Source: Bacteroidales bacterium (lineage in GTDB: Bacteria; Bacteroidota; Bacteroidia; Bacteroidales; Tenuifilaceae). Taken from it: a stretch of DNA of 64,000 nucleotides. Position 1 is the first letter of the stretch. The number at the start of each line of letters is the position of its first letter. The position numbers and the translations under genes were made by a program. The notes beneath the pieces are model-generated. The model was not told the origin of the DNA. It worked only from the letters and a program-made list of their open reading frames with translations, and searched no databases. Shown piece by piece: positions 45,943 to 53,775 of this stretch. The DNA lies in assembly GCA_013376985.1 (NCBI GenBank), contig JACABB010000011.1, positions 1 through 64,000 of the forward strand, given 5' to 3'.

Positions 45943-46202
45943 TCGATAAAGTTTAGCGGAAGGGAGCCCCTCTTCACCGTCTTTCCTCGTAAAATATACT
46001 GGATATAAACAACTTGGTCTATTCCTTAGATACTATTCAGACTCTAAAGAGAAGAAGGCATGGGTGCAAAATCTGAAAGACGATATACATTAATTGTTAT
46101 CAAGGTCTGGTTGCTATTCCCACGCTTTCCTTTCCTGTTATGTTTTCAAATTTACCATTTACGGTTATATTTGTATTGAATAAATAATTTTACAAACATA
46201 CG
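45943..46202 (-). ncRNA. Candidate bridge RNA region of the IS110 element
   Basis: 260 bp without a gene lie between the element's left end and the transposase start. In the IS110 group the bridge RNA is encoded here. I could not fold it or match guide loops to the target TGAAACC-CT-GACAGG by eye. Confidence 0.4.
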
Positions 46203-46350
46203 AGGGTTTCAAACCCTGACAGGGGTGCAACTCATCCCTAGCGGGATTTATTAAAACCTTCATTCTATACTTTACCGATATACCGTCCCTAGCGGGACTG
46301 TCTTGTGAGGACAAAATATTTGTAGAACCTAGGTATCGCATTTTGCGATA
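46203..46350. repeat. Repeat R copy 2, right part (after the IS)
   Basis: AGGGTTTCAAACCCTGACAGG onward, then GTCCCTAGCGGGACTG and the TATCGCA hairpin at 46334-46350; nearly identical to 44405-44549. Confidence 0.88.
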
Positions 46351-46499
46351 GGGCCCAACATGGCAATTCCACAAAAAGCACAAACAAATCACAAAACACA
46401 CAAAACAACTCACTCCAATAAAGAAGCAGAAGTCACCTTATAGCCCATTATCTAAGGGGTTGAGGTTAATCTCCCCCCTACCACCCCTGCAAATACACC

Positions 46500-46745
46500 C
46501 TCCAGAACTCTGGGTGGGTTCTTTGCACGTGCAAATATGTTGCCCAGAGTTCAAGGCATGTCCTTTGCAGCTGCAAATATGTTGCCCAGAGTTCAAGGCA
46601 TGTCCTTTGCAGCTGCAAATATGCTGCCCGGAGTTCAAGGCATGTCCTTAGCACGTGCAAATATGTTGCCCTGAACTCAGGACACCTCCTTTGCAGTTGC
46701 AAACCTCCTGCCTGAGATTTAGGCATGAAATTTGCAAACACTTGG
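46500..46745. repeat. 42-bp tandem array of palindromes
   Basis: Five near-exact units of 42 bp and a degenerate end. Each has a 14-bp palindrome: TTTGCACGTGCAAA (46522), TTTGCAGCTGCAAA (46564 and 46606), TTAGCACGTGCAAA (46648) and TTTGCAGTTGCAAA (46690). A second, weaker inverted repeat (TGCC...GGCA) lies between them. Confidence 0.93.
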
Positions 46746-46750
46746 ACGTT

Positions 46751-46794
46751 ACCCTAAAAACGTAGGGTGGCTGCGGGGTACTCCAACCACCCCG
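46751..46794. repeat. Two short hairpins before the DUF6261-like gene
   Basis: ACCCTA (46751-46756) pairs with TAGGGT (46763-46768), and CGGGGT (46774-46779) pairs with ACCCCG (46789-46794). They end about 40 bp before the ATG. Confidence 0.6.
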
Positions 46795-46832
46795 TTTAGT
46801 TTTATATAGTAAAATTAAAAACATAAAAAATT

Positions 46833-47588
46833 ATGATTAAAATTGAATCAATCGGGTTGTTCCGTTTGCGCAACAGCGAGCATCACCAGTTTATGAGCGA
46901 TTTAGATGCGCAAATAGTAAAGTACAGCCCTACAGAGCTGGGAATAGAGAGTGAACATGCGGAATTTAGCCACAGCTTAGGGGTAGTGGAAAACGCCATG
47001 CGCATGGAGCTGGGCAGCAGTAAATCCAAACATATTGAGCAGCTAGATTTGCTGCGCGATAGAACATGGAATGCCATTAACCAGAAAGTGAGTGCAACCC
47101 TCCTAAGCCCCATAGCGGATGAGGTGGCAAGCGCAGAGGTGATAATGCGAATTATGGATAGTTTTGGCGATATTCGGGGGCTATCGTACAACGAGGAGAG
47201 CACCGATATGGCCAACCTCATTATAACCCTGATGCAACGACCTAACGCCACACATCTGCAAAAAATTGGCATAACAACATGGGTTGCTGAGATGAAAAAG
47301 CAGAACGACGATTTCCAAACCACTTTCAACGAGCGTAACGACGAGTATGCAGGTCGCGAAAGCGGAGATGTACGCCTAACCCGCAAGGTAATTGACCCAA
47401 TATATAATAGGATTGTAGAAAAAATTAACGCCTCAATAGTGCTTGGCGTCTCCAAACCATCCGTAGAACCATTCGTTAACGGGCTTAACGAGAAAATAAA
47501 CTACTACAAAGCCACCATTGCTATCCGCGATGGCAGGAGTAAGGGGAAAGATAAAGAATCAACCGACACAGCAACTCCGCAAAATTGA
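46833..47588 (+). CDS. DUF6261-like protein
   Basis: 251 residues, soluble and mainly helical, with a charged C-terminal tail (SKGKDKESTDTATPQN). The N-terminal block IESIGLFRLRNSEHHQFMSDL is characteristic of a Bacteroidota family that I believe is DUF6261, whose function is unknown. It is directly preceded by the palindromic tandem array, and followed by a terminator at 47616-47657. No neighbour suggests a pathway. Confidence 0.7.
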   Translation: MIKIESIGLFRLRNSEHHQFMSDLDAQIVKYSPTELGIESEHAEFSHSLGVVENAMRMELGSSKSKHIEQLDLLRDRTWNAINQKVSATLLSPIADEVASAEVIMRIMDSFGDIRGLSYNEESTDMANLIITLMQRPNATHLQKIGITTWVAEMKKQNDDFQTTFNERNDEYAGRESGDVRLTRKVIDPIYNRIVEKINASIVLGVSKPSVEPFVNGLNEKINYYKATIAIRDGRSKGKDKESTDTATPQN

Positions 47589-47615
47589 AACACTAGAAAA
47601 CACTAAAACATACAA

Positions 47616-47657
47616 AAACGTTCGGCTAAGACCCTTCCTTAACCGAACGTTTATTTT
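47616..47657 (+). terminator. Terminator after the DUF6261-like gene
   Basis: AAACGTTCGG (47616-47625) pairs with CCGAACGTTT (47643-47652), followed by ATTTTA. Confidence 0.75.
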
Positions 47658-47742
47658 AGGATATAGGCTGATGGTATGGAACGAAATTATTTTAAAAGTT
47701 CGGAAATCTTATCAATATCGTTGCCCTAAGATTATTTAAACT

Positions 47743-47816
47743 CTAGCAGGACCTTCGGACTCTGCTAGGTTAACCAGCTTGTTTGACCTTCCAGATTCGC
47801 AAGAACTGGAAGAGTC
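47743..47816. repeat. Two inverted repeats between convergent genes
   Basis: CTAGCAGGACC with GGACTCTGCTAG (47743-47768) and CTTCCAG with CTGGAAG (47788-47812). They may serve as terminators for the convergent genes. Confidence 0.65.
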
Positions 47817-47832
47817 AATAGTAAAACAGCCC

Positions 47833-49371
47833 CTATTTAAGGTACAATTCTTTTAACCGCACGTATTCGGGCTCTTCCCTAAGCCCCTCCCATACAAAAT
47901 CTTTATTAACATTATCAAATTCTATTTTATTATGCTTCAGACAAATTCCCAGTAAGCCAAGAGCTATATCTTTATTTTTCGCCTTGGCATATGTACAAGC
48001 AAGATAATATGATATACCGGATATAACAGCTTTAATTAGCGTTTTGATGGCTAGTTTATAAATCAATAGAGCATTATCGATATCTTTCTCGATTTCGGCT
48101 GTTTTTCCAAGAAAAACAGCTCCTTTATAAAGTTCTTCATTATAATCGGATCTGCTTCCTACAATTTCTTTTAACATCTTAAAGGTATCTTTGTACGAGT
48201 TTACGAATTCTTCATCTAGTTTTGTTCTTGTTTTTTCTTTAGAGGGGTTGTTTAACGCTAGGATCAATTCATAAAATTTAGTTTGCCATTCGTTATTTAC
48301 CTTTTTTTCCAATCCAATTAACTCGTCGTACTTATCATTAATGGTGTAGTCAATAAGTGCACACTTAAGTAAAAATTGTTCTATATCTTCTATGGGCATC
48401 TTTGGTTCTTGATTTCTTATTTTTTCATACCTGTTAATTGCATCTTGAACCATCATTTTGTCTATAGCCAACCTTTCTTTAATCGGTTTATAATTTCTAG
48501 CACTATCGATATCTTTAATATTACCAAGCAAATCGGATAAAAAAGTAAACGGTGTGCTAAATATCGGTGGCTCACCAATCCCTAATTCTGCATTCAAAGT
48601 CATAAAAAAAGTATCCGAATCAACAGTCTTAACCAAATAACTATCACTATATGGTCTATTTAGTAGTTTCTTAAGAACTGTTTCAGACGGTTCTTGATTA
48701 TCATCTTCTTTGACAACCCAGTATATGCCATTGTCGAATCGACCGAGTTTAACCAGTTTATTAAAAACAAAATCTCTACCACTATAGCCAACAACAATCC
48801 ATGTTCTGTTGTTGGCTATTTTATGGAGTATAATTTTTGCAGCCGTGCCATTTTTTCCCATCTCATTAGTAGTATTCAACTGCCAAACACCATTATGCTG
48901 CCCATGAAGGTAGATAATTGATTTTATATCCAAAGGAGTGGTTGTTATATCTTTAAAAGTTGAAATATCATATATTGGAGGAAAATGATTATAAAGAGCC
49001 AAGGCTCTTTGGGCTAGGTTGTCGAAATTAACAGTAACAATATAGTCTACATACCCCTTAAGCATAAGGTTTGCTAGGTAGATATGGCTTACATTTATTT
49101 TTGCATTAGTTAGGTAATCCTGAAATAATTCTTTCCTTTGAACTGGTAAAAGGTAGTTCATTACATCTGCATATTTTGAATCATCTTTTAAATTCTTGAT
49201 ATATTCATTGTTGTTGTATTTTTCCTTGACTTTTTTTATAACTCCTTCAGCAGTTGGGATATTAGCAGATACAGAGCAGCCCGCACCAATAAAAAGTATT
49301 GCACCCGGCCTTTTTTTTAACTCATTTTCTTTTAGTATGTCTGATATATCTTTAATTTTCCTTATTTCCAT
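47833..49371 (-). CDS. SIR2-domain protein with helical C-terminal region
   Basis: 512 residues. The SIR2-like NAD-binding domain (about 20-270) has GAGCS at 29-33, VNFDNLAQRAL, YLHGQHN with His156 and IVVGYSGRD. The C-terminal half (about 290-512) is helical with TPR-like helix pairs (ALLIYKLAIKTLIKAV; CTYAKAKNKDIALGLLGICLKH). Bacterial SIR2 proteins of this shape often act in antiphage defence by destroying NAD. No second subunit (Argonaute, Herc or TIR) is adjacent. A weak TTTG-N18-TAATATTG sequence lies upstream. Confidence 0.85.
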   Translation of the reverse strand: MEIRKIKDISDILKENELKKRPGAILFIGAGCSVSANIPTAEGVIKKVKEKYNNNEYIKNLKDDSKYADVMNYLLPVQRKELFQDYLTNAKINVSHIYLANLMLKGYVDYIVTVNFDNLAQRALALYNHFPPIYDISTFKDITTTPLDIKSIIYLHGQHNGVWQLNTTNEMGKNGTAAKIILHKIANNRTWIVVGYSGRDFVFNKLVKLGRFDNGIYWVVKEDDNQEPSETVLKKLLNRPYSDSYLVKTVDSDTFFMTLNAELGIGEPPIFSTPFTFLSDLLGNIKDIDSARNYKPIKERLAIDKMMVQDAINRYEKIRNQEPKMPIEDIEQFLLKCALIDYTINDKYDELIGLEKKVNNEWQTKFYELILALNNPSKEKTRTKLDEEFVNSYKDTFKMLKEIVGSRSDYNEELYKGAVFLGKTAEIEKDIDNALLIYKLAIKTLIKAVISGISYYLACTYAKAKNKDIALGLLGICLKHNKIEFDNVNKDFVWEGLREEPEYVRLKELYLK

Positions 49372-49455
49372 GATTAATTTTTAAGGGTAACAATATTACA
49401 AAATCCTCCCTTTATTCAAACAGAATTATGAGTTAAAGCAAACCGTTTTCTCAAG

Positions 49456-49650
49456 TATCGCATTTTGCGATTATTTATTGCAAACCATTTGCCCAGCCTC
49501 TGGGCATCTATTGTAGCCCCTTATTTTAAGGGGTTGGGGTTATCTTTTGCAGTTACCCCTGTCAGGGGTATAACTTATCCCTAGCGGGACTATACAGGAG
49601 GAACAAAATATTGGTAAAACTCAGGTATCGTATTTTTCGATTATTTGTTG
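49456..49650. repeat. Repeat R-type sequences, third site
   Basis: Contains the TATCGCATTTTGCGAT hairpin (49456), CCCCTTATTTTAAGGGG (49517-49533), TACCCCTGTCAGGGGTA, and a degraded hairpin at 49626-49641. The rest of 49372-49692 holds no gene. Confidence 0.75.
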
Positions 49651-49692
49651 CAAACACCCTGTTGCGAATGTTACAGAGGAATAGCCGTGCAA

Positions 49693-49723
49693 CTTGTTAA
49701 TGAAAATGGTATAGTTATATTTG
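49693..49723 (+). promoter_or_regulatory. Promoter of the 49766 gene
   Basis: CTTG at 49693-49696, 19 bp, TATATTTG at 49716-49723. The ATG follows after 42 bp. Confidence 0.6.
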
Positions 49724-49765
49724 TACAGGTGGGTTATAATCTATATTACTTAACAGTTGTAAACA

Positions 49766-50407
49766 ATGAGAAAATTAATTTGCATTTCAATTACCCTATT
49801 TATAGGAATATACTGTTTTGGGCAGGAGGTAGAGTGTTCCACCTCCTTAAACACCTCCTCGGAGCAACGATTCCAAAACGCACTAGGAATTGGACTTCAA
49901 TATCAGCAAGGTATTAGCACAAAATTTAAGCTGGGATTTGGCGTACATTACAACTTCAACAATGTAAACTTTAGCCAACTAGCATACATCGATGCAATTC
50001 CATTCCCTCCATCCGTAGAAAAGATTCATTCAAAATCAAAACGGGTTTCCTTCCGATTAAATATTCAAGGCTTACTTAAGAATAACGAATACGTATCAAT
50101 ATCCCTTGGCCCCGAAATTAGCTACAATTACCTATGGGGTAATGATGATATTAACATGTATTATGGGGGAGACACCAAGTGGACCAATTACTCGCAGAAG
50201 AATGATTTAACCAGAGCAATTGGAATAGGTCTTATATCTAAAATAGAAGTTAAAGATTTTATAAAACCACAGCTATCATTATGCTTTACGATTAGACCCG
50301 AATTCACAGCCAATGGAGTTTCGGCAAAGGGTGGTAGTGCGGCATTTTCCCCAGCAATAGGATTTGTAGAATTTCAAATAGGATTAAAATATCGATTTAA
50401 GAAATAA
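49766..50407 (+). CDS. Outer membrane beta-barrel protein
   Basis: 213 residues. A signal peptide ends near IYCFGQE. The mature chain has alternating beta-strands (GIGLQYQQG, FKLGFGVHYNFN, VSFRLNIQGLL, SISLGPEISYNYLWG) and ends with a strand finishing in KYRFKK, typical of small Bacteroidota outer membrane barrels. No substrate or partner can be named. It faces pgk across a bidirectional terminator. Confidence 0.82.
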   Translation: MRKLICISITLFIGIYCFGQEVECSTSLNTSSEQRFQNALGIGLQYQQGISTKFKLGFGVHYNFNNVNFSQLAYIDAIPFPPSVEKIHSKSKRVSFRLNIQGLLKNNEYVSISLGPEISYNYLWGNDDINMYYGGDTKWTNYSQKNDLTRAIGIGLISKIEVKDFIKPQLSLCFTIRPEFTANGVSAKGGSAAFSPAIGFVEFQIGLKYRFKK

Positions 50408-50428
50408 ATATAGGTTTGATAAAAAGAG

Positions 50429-50455
50429 AAAAGCCATCTTTTTGGGATGGCTTTT
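50429..50455. terminator. Bidirectional terminator between the barrel gene and pgk
   Basis: AAAAGCCATC (50429-50438) and GATGGCTTTT (50446-50455): A- and T-rich flanks on both sides allow use from either direction. Confidence 0.88.
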
Positions 50456-50475
50456 ATTGTAAACTAAACTTTGAA

Positions 50476-51738
50476 TTATCCTCTGATTGCCTTAATTCCA
50501 GGAAGTTCTTTTCCCTCCATATACTCAAGCATTGCACCGCCACCAGTTGATACGTAGCTAATCTTATCGGCAAGGTTTAGCTTATTAACTGCGGCTACAG
50601 AATCGCCCCCACCAACAAGGCTATATGCGCCTTTTTCAGTTGCTTTGGCAACTGCTAGTGCAATGGCTGTTGTACCCTTTGAGAATTTTTCCATCTCGAA
50701 AACTCCCATCGGGCCATTCCACAGAATAGTCTTAGAGTTTTCAATAACATCGCTAAATATTTTTATGGTCTCAGCTGCAATATCTAAACCCATCCAACCA
50801 TCTGGGGTTTGATCAATTTTAAGCGATTGAGTATTTGCGTTTGCATCAAAAGCATCAGCATTAATAGCATCTACAGGTAAATAAACCTTTACACCCTTTT
50901 CTTTAGCCTTTTTAAGCAGCTCTAAAGCCAATTCAAGTTTATCCTCTTCGCAAAGCGATTTACCAATCTTACCGCCTTGTGCTTTAATAAAGGTATAGGT
51001 CATTCCGCCTCCAATAATAAGATTATCAACCCTATTTAGGAGATTTTCAATAAGTAAAATCTTATCCGATACCTTCGCACCACCCATAATTGCCGTTAGC
51101 GGCTTTTCGTTGGAGTGTAGCACTTTATCCATAGCCATAAGCTCGCTCTCAATCAGATAACCGAACATGCTATCATTTGGGAAATGTTGTACTATTAGCG
51201 ATGTTGAAGCATGGGCGCGGTGTGCTGTTCCAAAAGCATCATTAACGTAACAATCAGCAAAACTGGCAAGTTTCTTTAAGAAGGTCTTTTGACTCTCCTT
51301 TAGCTTTGCTTTAGCCTCCTTCTTCTGCTCATCAGTAGCATCTTCGGGCAGGCTGTACACTTTACCCTCTTCCTCTTCGTAATATCTCAGGTTTTCAAGA
51401 AGAAGAACCTCTCCCGATTTAAGTTCCGATGCCAACTTTTGGGCTTCTTCACCAATGCAATCAGGTGCAAACTTTATCTTAATCCCTAGATTTTTCTCAA
51501 TAGCAGGCACAACGTGTTTTAGAGAGTATTTCTCCTGAACTTTACCATCTGGGCGACCAAGATGCGACATAAGTATGGCAGCACCACCATTTCCAATAAT
51601 CCTATTAATAGTCTTCAACGCCCCACGGATGCGGGTTTCATCTGTAACTACAAAAGTTTTTTTATCTAAGGGAACATTAAAATCAACCCTAACTATTGCC
51701 TTTTTATTGGCAAAACTGTAATTATCAATTTTTTGCAT
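50476..51738 (-). CDS. pgk: Phosphoglycerate kinase
   Basis: 420 residues from the ATG at 51738 (a TTG at 51747 would add three). Signatures are VRVDFNVPL with substrate arginine and Asp, the HLGRP block (MSHLGRPDG), [26 protein letters not shown], the nucleotide-site GGAKVSDK and the C-terminal [10 protein letters not shown]. It has a lysine- and glutamate-rich insertion near 130-150. It transfers phosphate from 1,3-bisphosphoglycerate to ADP in glycolysis. Upstream, TATATTTG on the minus strand (51766-51773) is a likely -7 box. Confidence 0.97.
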   Translation of the reverse strand: MQKIDNYSFANKKAIVRVDFNVPLDKKTFVVTDETRIRGALKTINRIIGNGGAAILMSHLGRPDGKVQEKYSLKHVVPAIEKNLGIKIKFAPDCIGEEAQKLASELKSGEVLLLENLRYYEEEEGKVYSLPEDATDEQKKEAKAKLKESQKTFLKKLASFADCYVNDAFGTAHRAHASTSLIVQHFPNDSMFGYLIESELMAMDKVLHSNEKPLTAIMGGAKVSDKILLIENLLNRVDNLIIGGGMTYTFIKAQGGKIGKSLCEEDKLELALELLKKAKEKGVKVYLPVDAINADAFDANANTQSLKIDQTPDGWMGLDIAAETIKIFSDVIENSKTILWNGPMGVFEMEKFSKGTTAIALAVAKATEKGAYSLVGGGDSVAAVNKLNLADKISYVSTGGGAMLEYMEGKELPGIKAIRG

Positions 51739-51887
51739 AGTATTCAATATTAAATTTCAAACGAACAAATATACATTATACTATTGCAAAATAGTATGAA
51801 TTTAAACAGTTTTCCTCGCAATCGTTTGTAAGTTGATTGAGTTTACAGATTAAAAAATGATATCATTACTCATACGACTATTTTTAC

Positions 51888-51895
51888 TACTTTTG
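51888..51895 (+). promoter_or_regulatory. Possible -7 box of holB
   Basis: TACTTTTG fits TAnnTTTG, 34 bp before the ATG; no TTTG at -33. Confidence 0.35.
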
Positions 51896-51929
51896 AATGG
51901 TTTCAGAATATAATTGATTAGCTAAGATC

Positions 51930-53084
51930 ATGCAGTTTAAAGATATAGTAGGACAGGAACAGGTTAAGCAAAGGTTAATAAAATCTGTAAAAGACGGGCG
52001 GATGCCCCATGCCCAACTCTTTACTGGCCCCGAAGGTACAGGGAAACTTGCACTTGCCATAGCTTATGCCCAGTACATTAGCTGTCAGAAAAAGGGAGAT
52101 GATGATTCCTGCGGGGCTTGTCCATCGTGTCATAAGTTTATGAAGCTGATTCATCCCGATCTTCATTTTGTTTTTCCTATAGTTCTTTCAGAAAAAAAAT
52201 CGGACGGGGATGATGATAAAGGGCCATCGGGCAAACTAAGCGATGCTTTTCTTATCCAATGGCGTGAGGTATTGCTTTCAAACCCATATATCACTGAGAC
52301 TGATTGGTACCAAATGATTGGGGCTGAAAACAAACAAGGAATTATAGGAACTACGGAAAGTTCGGATGTTATCAGAAAACTTAGTTTGAAGAGCTATGAG
52401 TCCGACTATAAAACCATGATTATTTGGCTTCCTGAGCGCATGAACCAATCGGCTGCCAACAAGCTGCTTAAACTAATCGAAGAACCGCCTGTCAATACCA
52501 TTTTCTTATTGATTAGTGAAAACCCAACACAACTCCTTAAAACGATTCTTTCTCGTACTCAAATCATAAAAGTTCCACCCATACACCGCGAGAGTATTGC
52601 CATTGCCTTAGTTGATAGATATCAGATTAACCCCGCCAAGGCAAACGAATTAAGTAGAGTTTCGAATGGGAGTTTTCAGAAGGCGATTAGCCTAATATCA
52701 GCGGAAACGGACACTCAATTTTTTGCCCTTTTCCGTCAGCTGATGCGCTGTTGCTATGCTAACGATGTTTTAGGACTGCTCGATTGGGTAAATGAGATGA
52801 CCTCTCTTGGTCGAGAGCAGCAAAAAGAGATGCTAACAGAATCGCTTAGATTACTTAGGGAGAGTTTAATGCTTAATTTAGACCTTGAGGATATATCGTA
52901 CTTAGCGGGGGAGGAGGTTGATTTTGGTAAGAAATTCTCGCCATTTATTAACAGGACAAATATCTATCAAATTTTCAATGAATTTAATCTGGCAATTGAT
53001 CATATCTCACGCAATGGCAATCCGAATATCATTTTTACCGATATGAGTATGAAGTTGATAAAGTTGATAAATAAAAATCCATAA
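51930..53084 (+). CDS. holB: DNA polymerase III delta' subunit
   Basis: 384 residues. A clamp-loader AAA+ domain starts at about residue 5 (FKDIVGQEQVKQRL), with Walker A-like GPEGTGK at about 34-40, then the four-cysteine zinc segment C-x(8)-CGACPSC near 52-66. Later come a sensor-like SRTQII motif and helical lid and collar regions. As in other delta' subunits it probably does not hydrolyse ATP efficiently. The insertion KKSDGDDDKG is lineage-specific. Its terminator is at 53118-53139. Confidence 0.9.
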   Translation: MQFKDIVGQEQVKQRLIKSVKDGRMPHAQLFTGPEGTGKLALAIAYAQYISCQKKGDDDSCGACPSCHKFMKLIHPDLHFVFPIVLSEKKSDGDDDKGPSGKLSDAFLIQWREVLLSNPYITETDWYQMIGAENKQGIIGTTESSDVIRKLSLKSYESDYKTMIIWLPERMNQSAANKLLKLIEEPPVNTIFLLISENPTQLLKTILSRTQIIKVPPIHRESIAIALVDRYQINPAKANELSRVSNGSFQKAISLISAETDTQFFALFRQLMRCCYANDVLGLLDWVNEMTSLGREQQKEMLTESLRLLRESLMLNLDLEDISYLAGEEVDFGKKFSPFINRTNIYQIFNEFNLAIDHISRNGNPNIIFTDMSMKLIKLINKNP

Positions 53085-53117
53085 TTACCCTAATCGGTCA
53101 AATGGAGTGAAAAAACA

Positions 53118-53139
53118 AAAGCCGGATTTCTCCGGCTTT
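53118..53139. terminator. Terminator between holB and the DUF6567-like gene
   Basis: AAAGCCGGA (53118-53126) pairs with TCCGGCTTT (53131-53139), flanked by A- and T-rich runs; usable in both directions. Confidence 0.88.
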
Positions 53140-53149
53140 CTTGTTTTTA

Positions 53150-53539
53150 TTATTCCTTAAATTCTATCACAGTACCGTGAACGATTACCGTTCTTTTTAC
53201 ATATATAAACATCAGTTTATTATGCTCTTCAAGGGTAACATTAATAATAGCCTTAGAGGTGCCCTCAAGTTTGGCTTTTTCAATCATGTCTTGTTTTGCC
53301 TTTGCAACTAATGTTTGTTTGAAACCACCAATAAAAAACCAATAGGTGTCAGTAGCCTCTCCGCTTACATTCTCTATAACTTTAAAATTATTCTTCTGTA
53401 GAATAACGTTTGTATTGGCTCCATTTACGCTATATTGATTCATTATTCCTGAATTAACACCACATCCTGACAGAAAAACAACGGATATCAAAATGGCAGC
53501 AAAAAATGCATTTTTCTTATTAAAGATTAACTTTTTCAT
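53150..53539 (-). CDS. DUF6567-like lipoprotein
   Basis: 129 residues. A lipoprotein signal ends at Cys26 (VVFLSGC). The mature part has NTNVILQKNNFKVIENVSGEA, FFIGGFKQ, KAKLEGTSKAIINVTLEEH and a final RTVIVHGTVIEF, the pattern of a Bacteroidota family that I believe is DUF6567. The function is unknown. The gene is convergent with holB. Confidence 0.75.
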   Translation of the reverse strand: MKKLIFNKKNAFFAAILISVVFLSGCGVNSGIMNQYSVNGANTNVILQKNNFKVIENVSGEATDTYWFFIGGFKQTLVAKAKQDMIEKAKLEGTSKAIINVTLEEHNKLMFIYVKRTVIVHGTVIEFKE

Positions 53540-53732
53540 AATTTTTTAATTTTGTTATTAAACATTGCTGAAAATACTGATACGTTCGATGGTCGTACCT
53601 ACAATTTCTATACCACAATTACATTTTTAGTTCAATTAAAGAATAAAAGATAAATTGTTGGTTTTGTTAGTTTGAAGATAAATTGATTGCGTGCAACAAT
53701 AATACCTTCGAGGTTACTTTAAAAAACACTAA

Positions 53733-53756
53733 AAAAGCCGAAGAAATTCGGCTTTT
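53733..53756 (-). terminator. Terminator of the infB operon
   Basis: AAAAGCCGAA (53733-53742) and TTCGGCTTTT (53747-53756) form a stem, ending 20 bp from the infB stop, with a T-run on the minus strand. Confidence 0.9.
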
Positions 53757-53775
53757 ACATATAATAATTTAGTGT

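Larger units (their letters stand above)
44755..46202 (-). mobile_element. IS110-family insertion sequence
   Basis: 1448 bp between two AG dinucleotides (44753-44754 and 46203-46204), that is CT on the transposase strand. Comparison with the intact repeat at 44314-44560 shows the exact join: the uninterrupted sequence reads TGTCAGGGTTTC. There are no terminal inverted repeats, as expected for IS110. The transposase is on the minus strand, with 260 bp of non-coding DNA before it and about 159 bp after it. Confidence 0.9.

Noticed and set aside
46438-46741. Open frames of 60-87 residues on both strands across the tandem array
   Set aside because: The 42-bp unit is a multiple of three, so open frames arise on several frames at once. 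The products are Cys- and His-rich artefacts of the repeat, with no start signal.
46500-46745. CRISPR array
   Set aside because: The repeated unit has no unique spacers: the whole 42-bp unit is conserved, and no cas gene is present.
46883-47455. 190-residue frame on the minus strand inside the DUF6261-like gene
   Set aside because: It is a low-complexity shadow of the plus-strand gene; the plus-strand frame has the family-like start and a terminator.
49645-49917. 90-residue frame starting near 49645
   Set aside because: It overlaps the beta-barrel gene, which has a signal peptide and a promoter, in another frame and has no family-like sequence.
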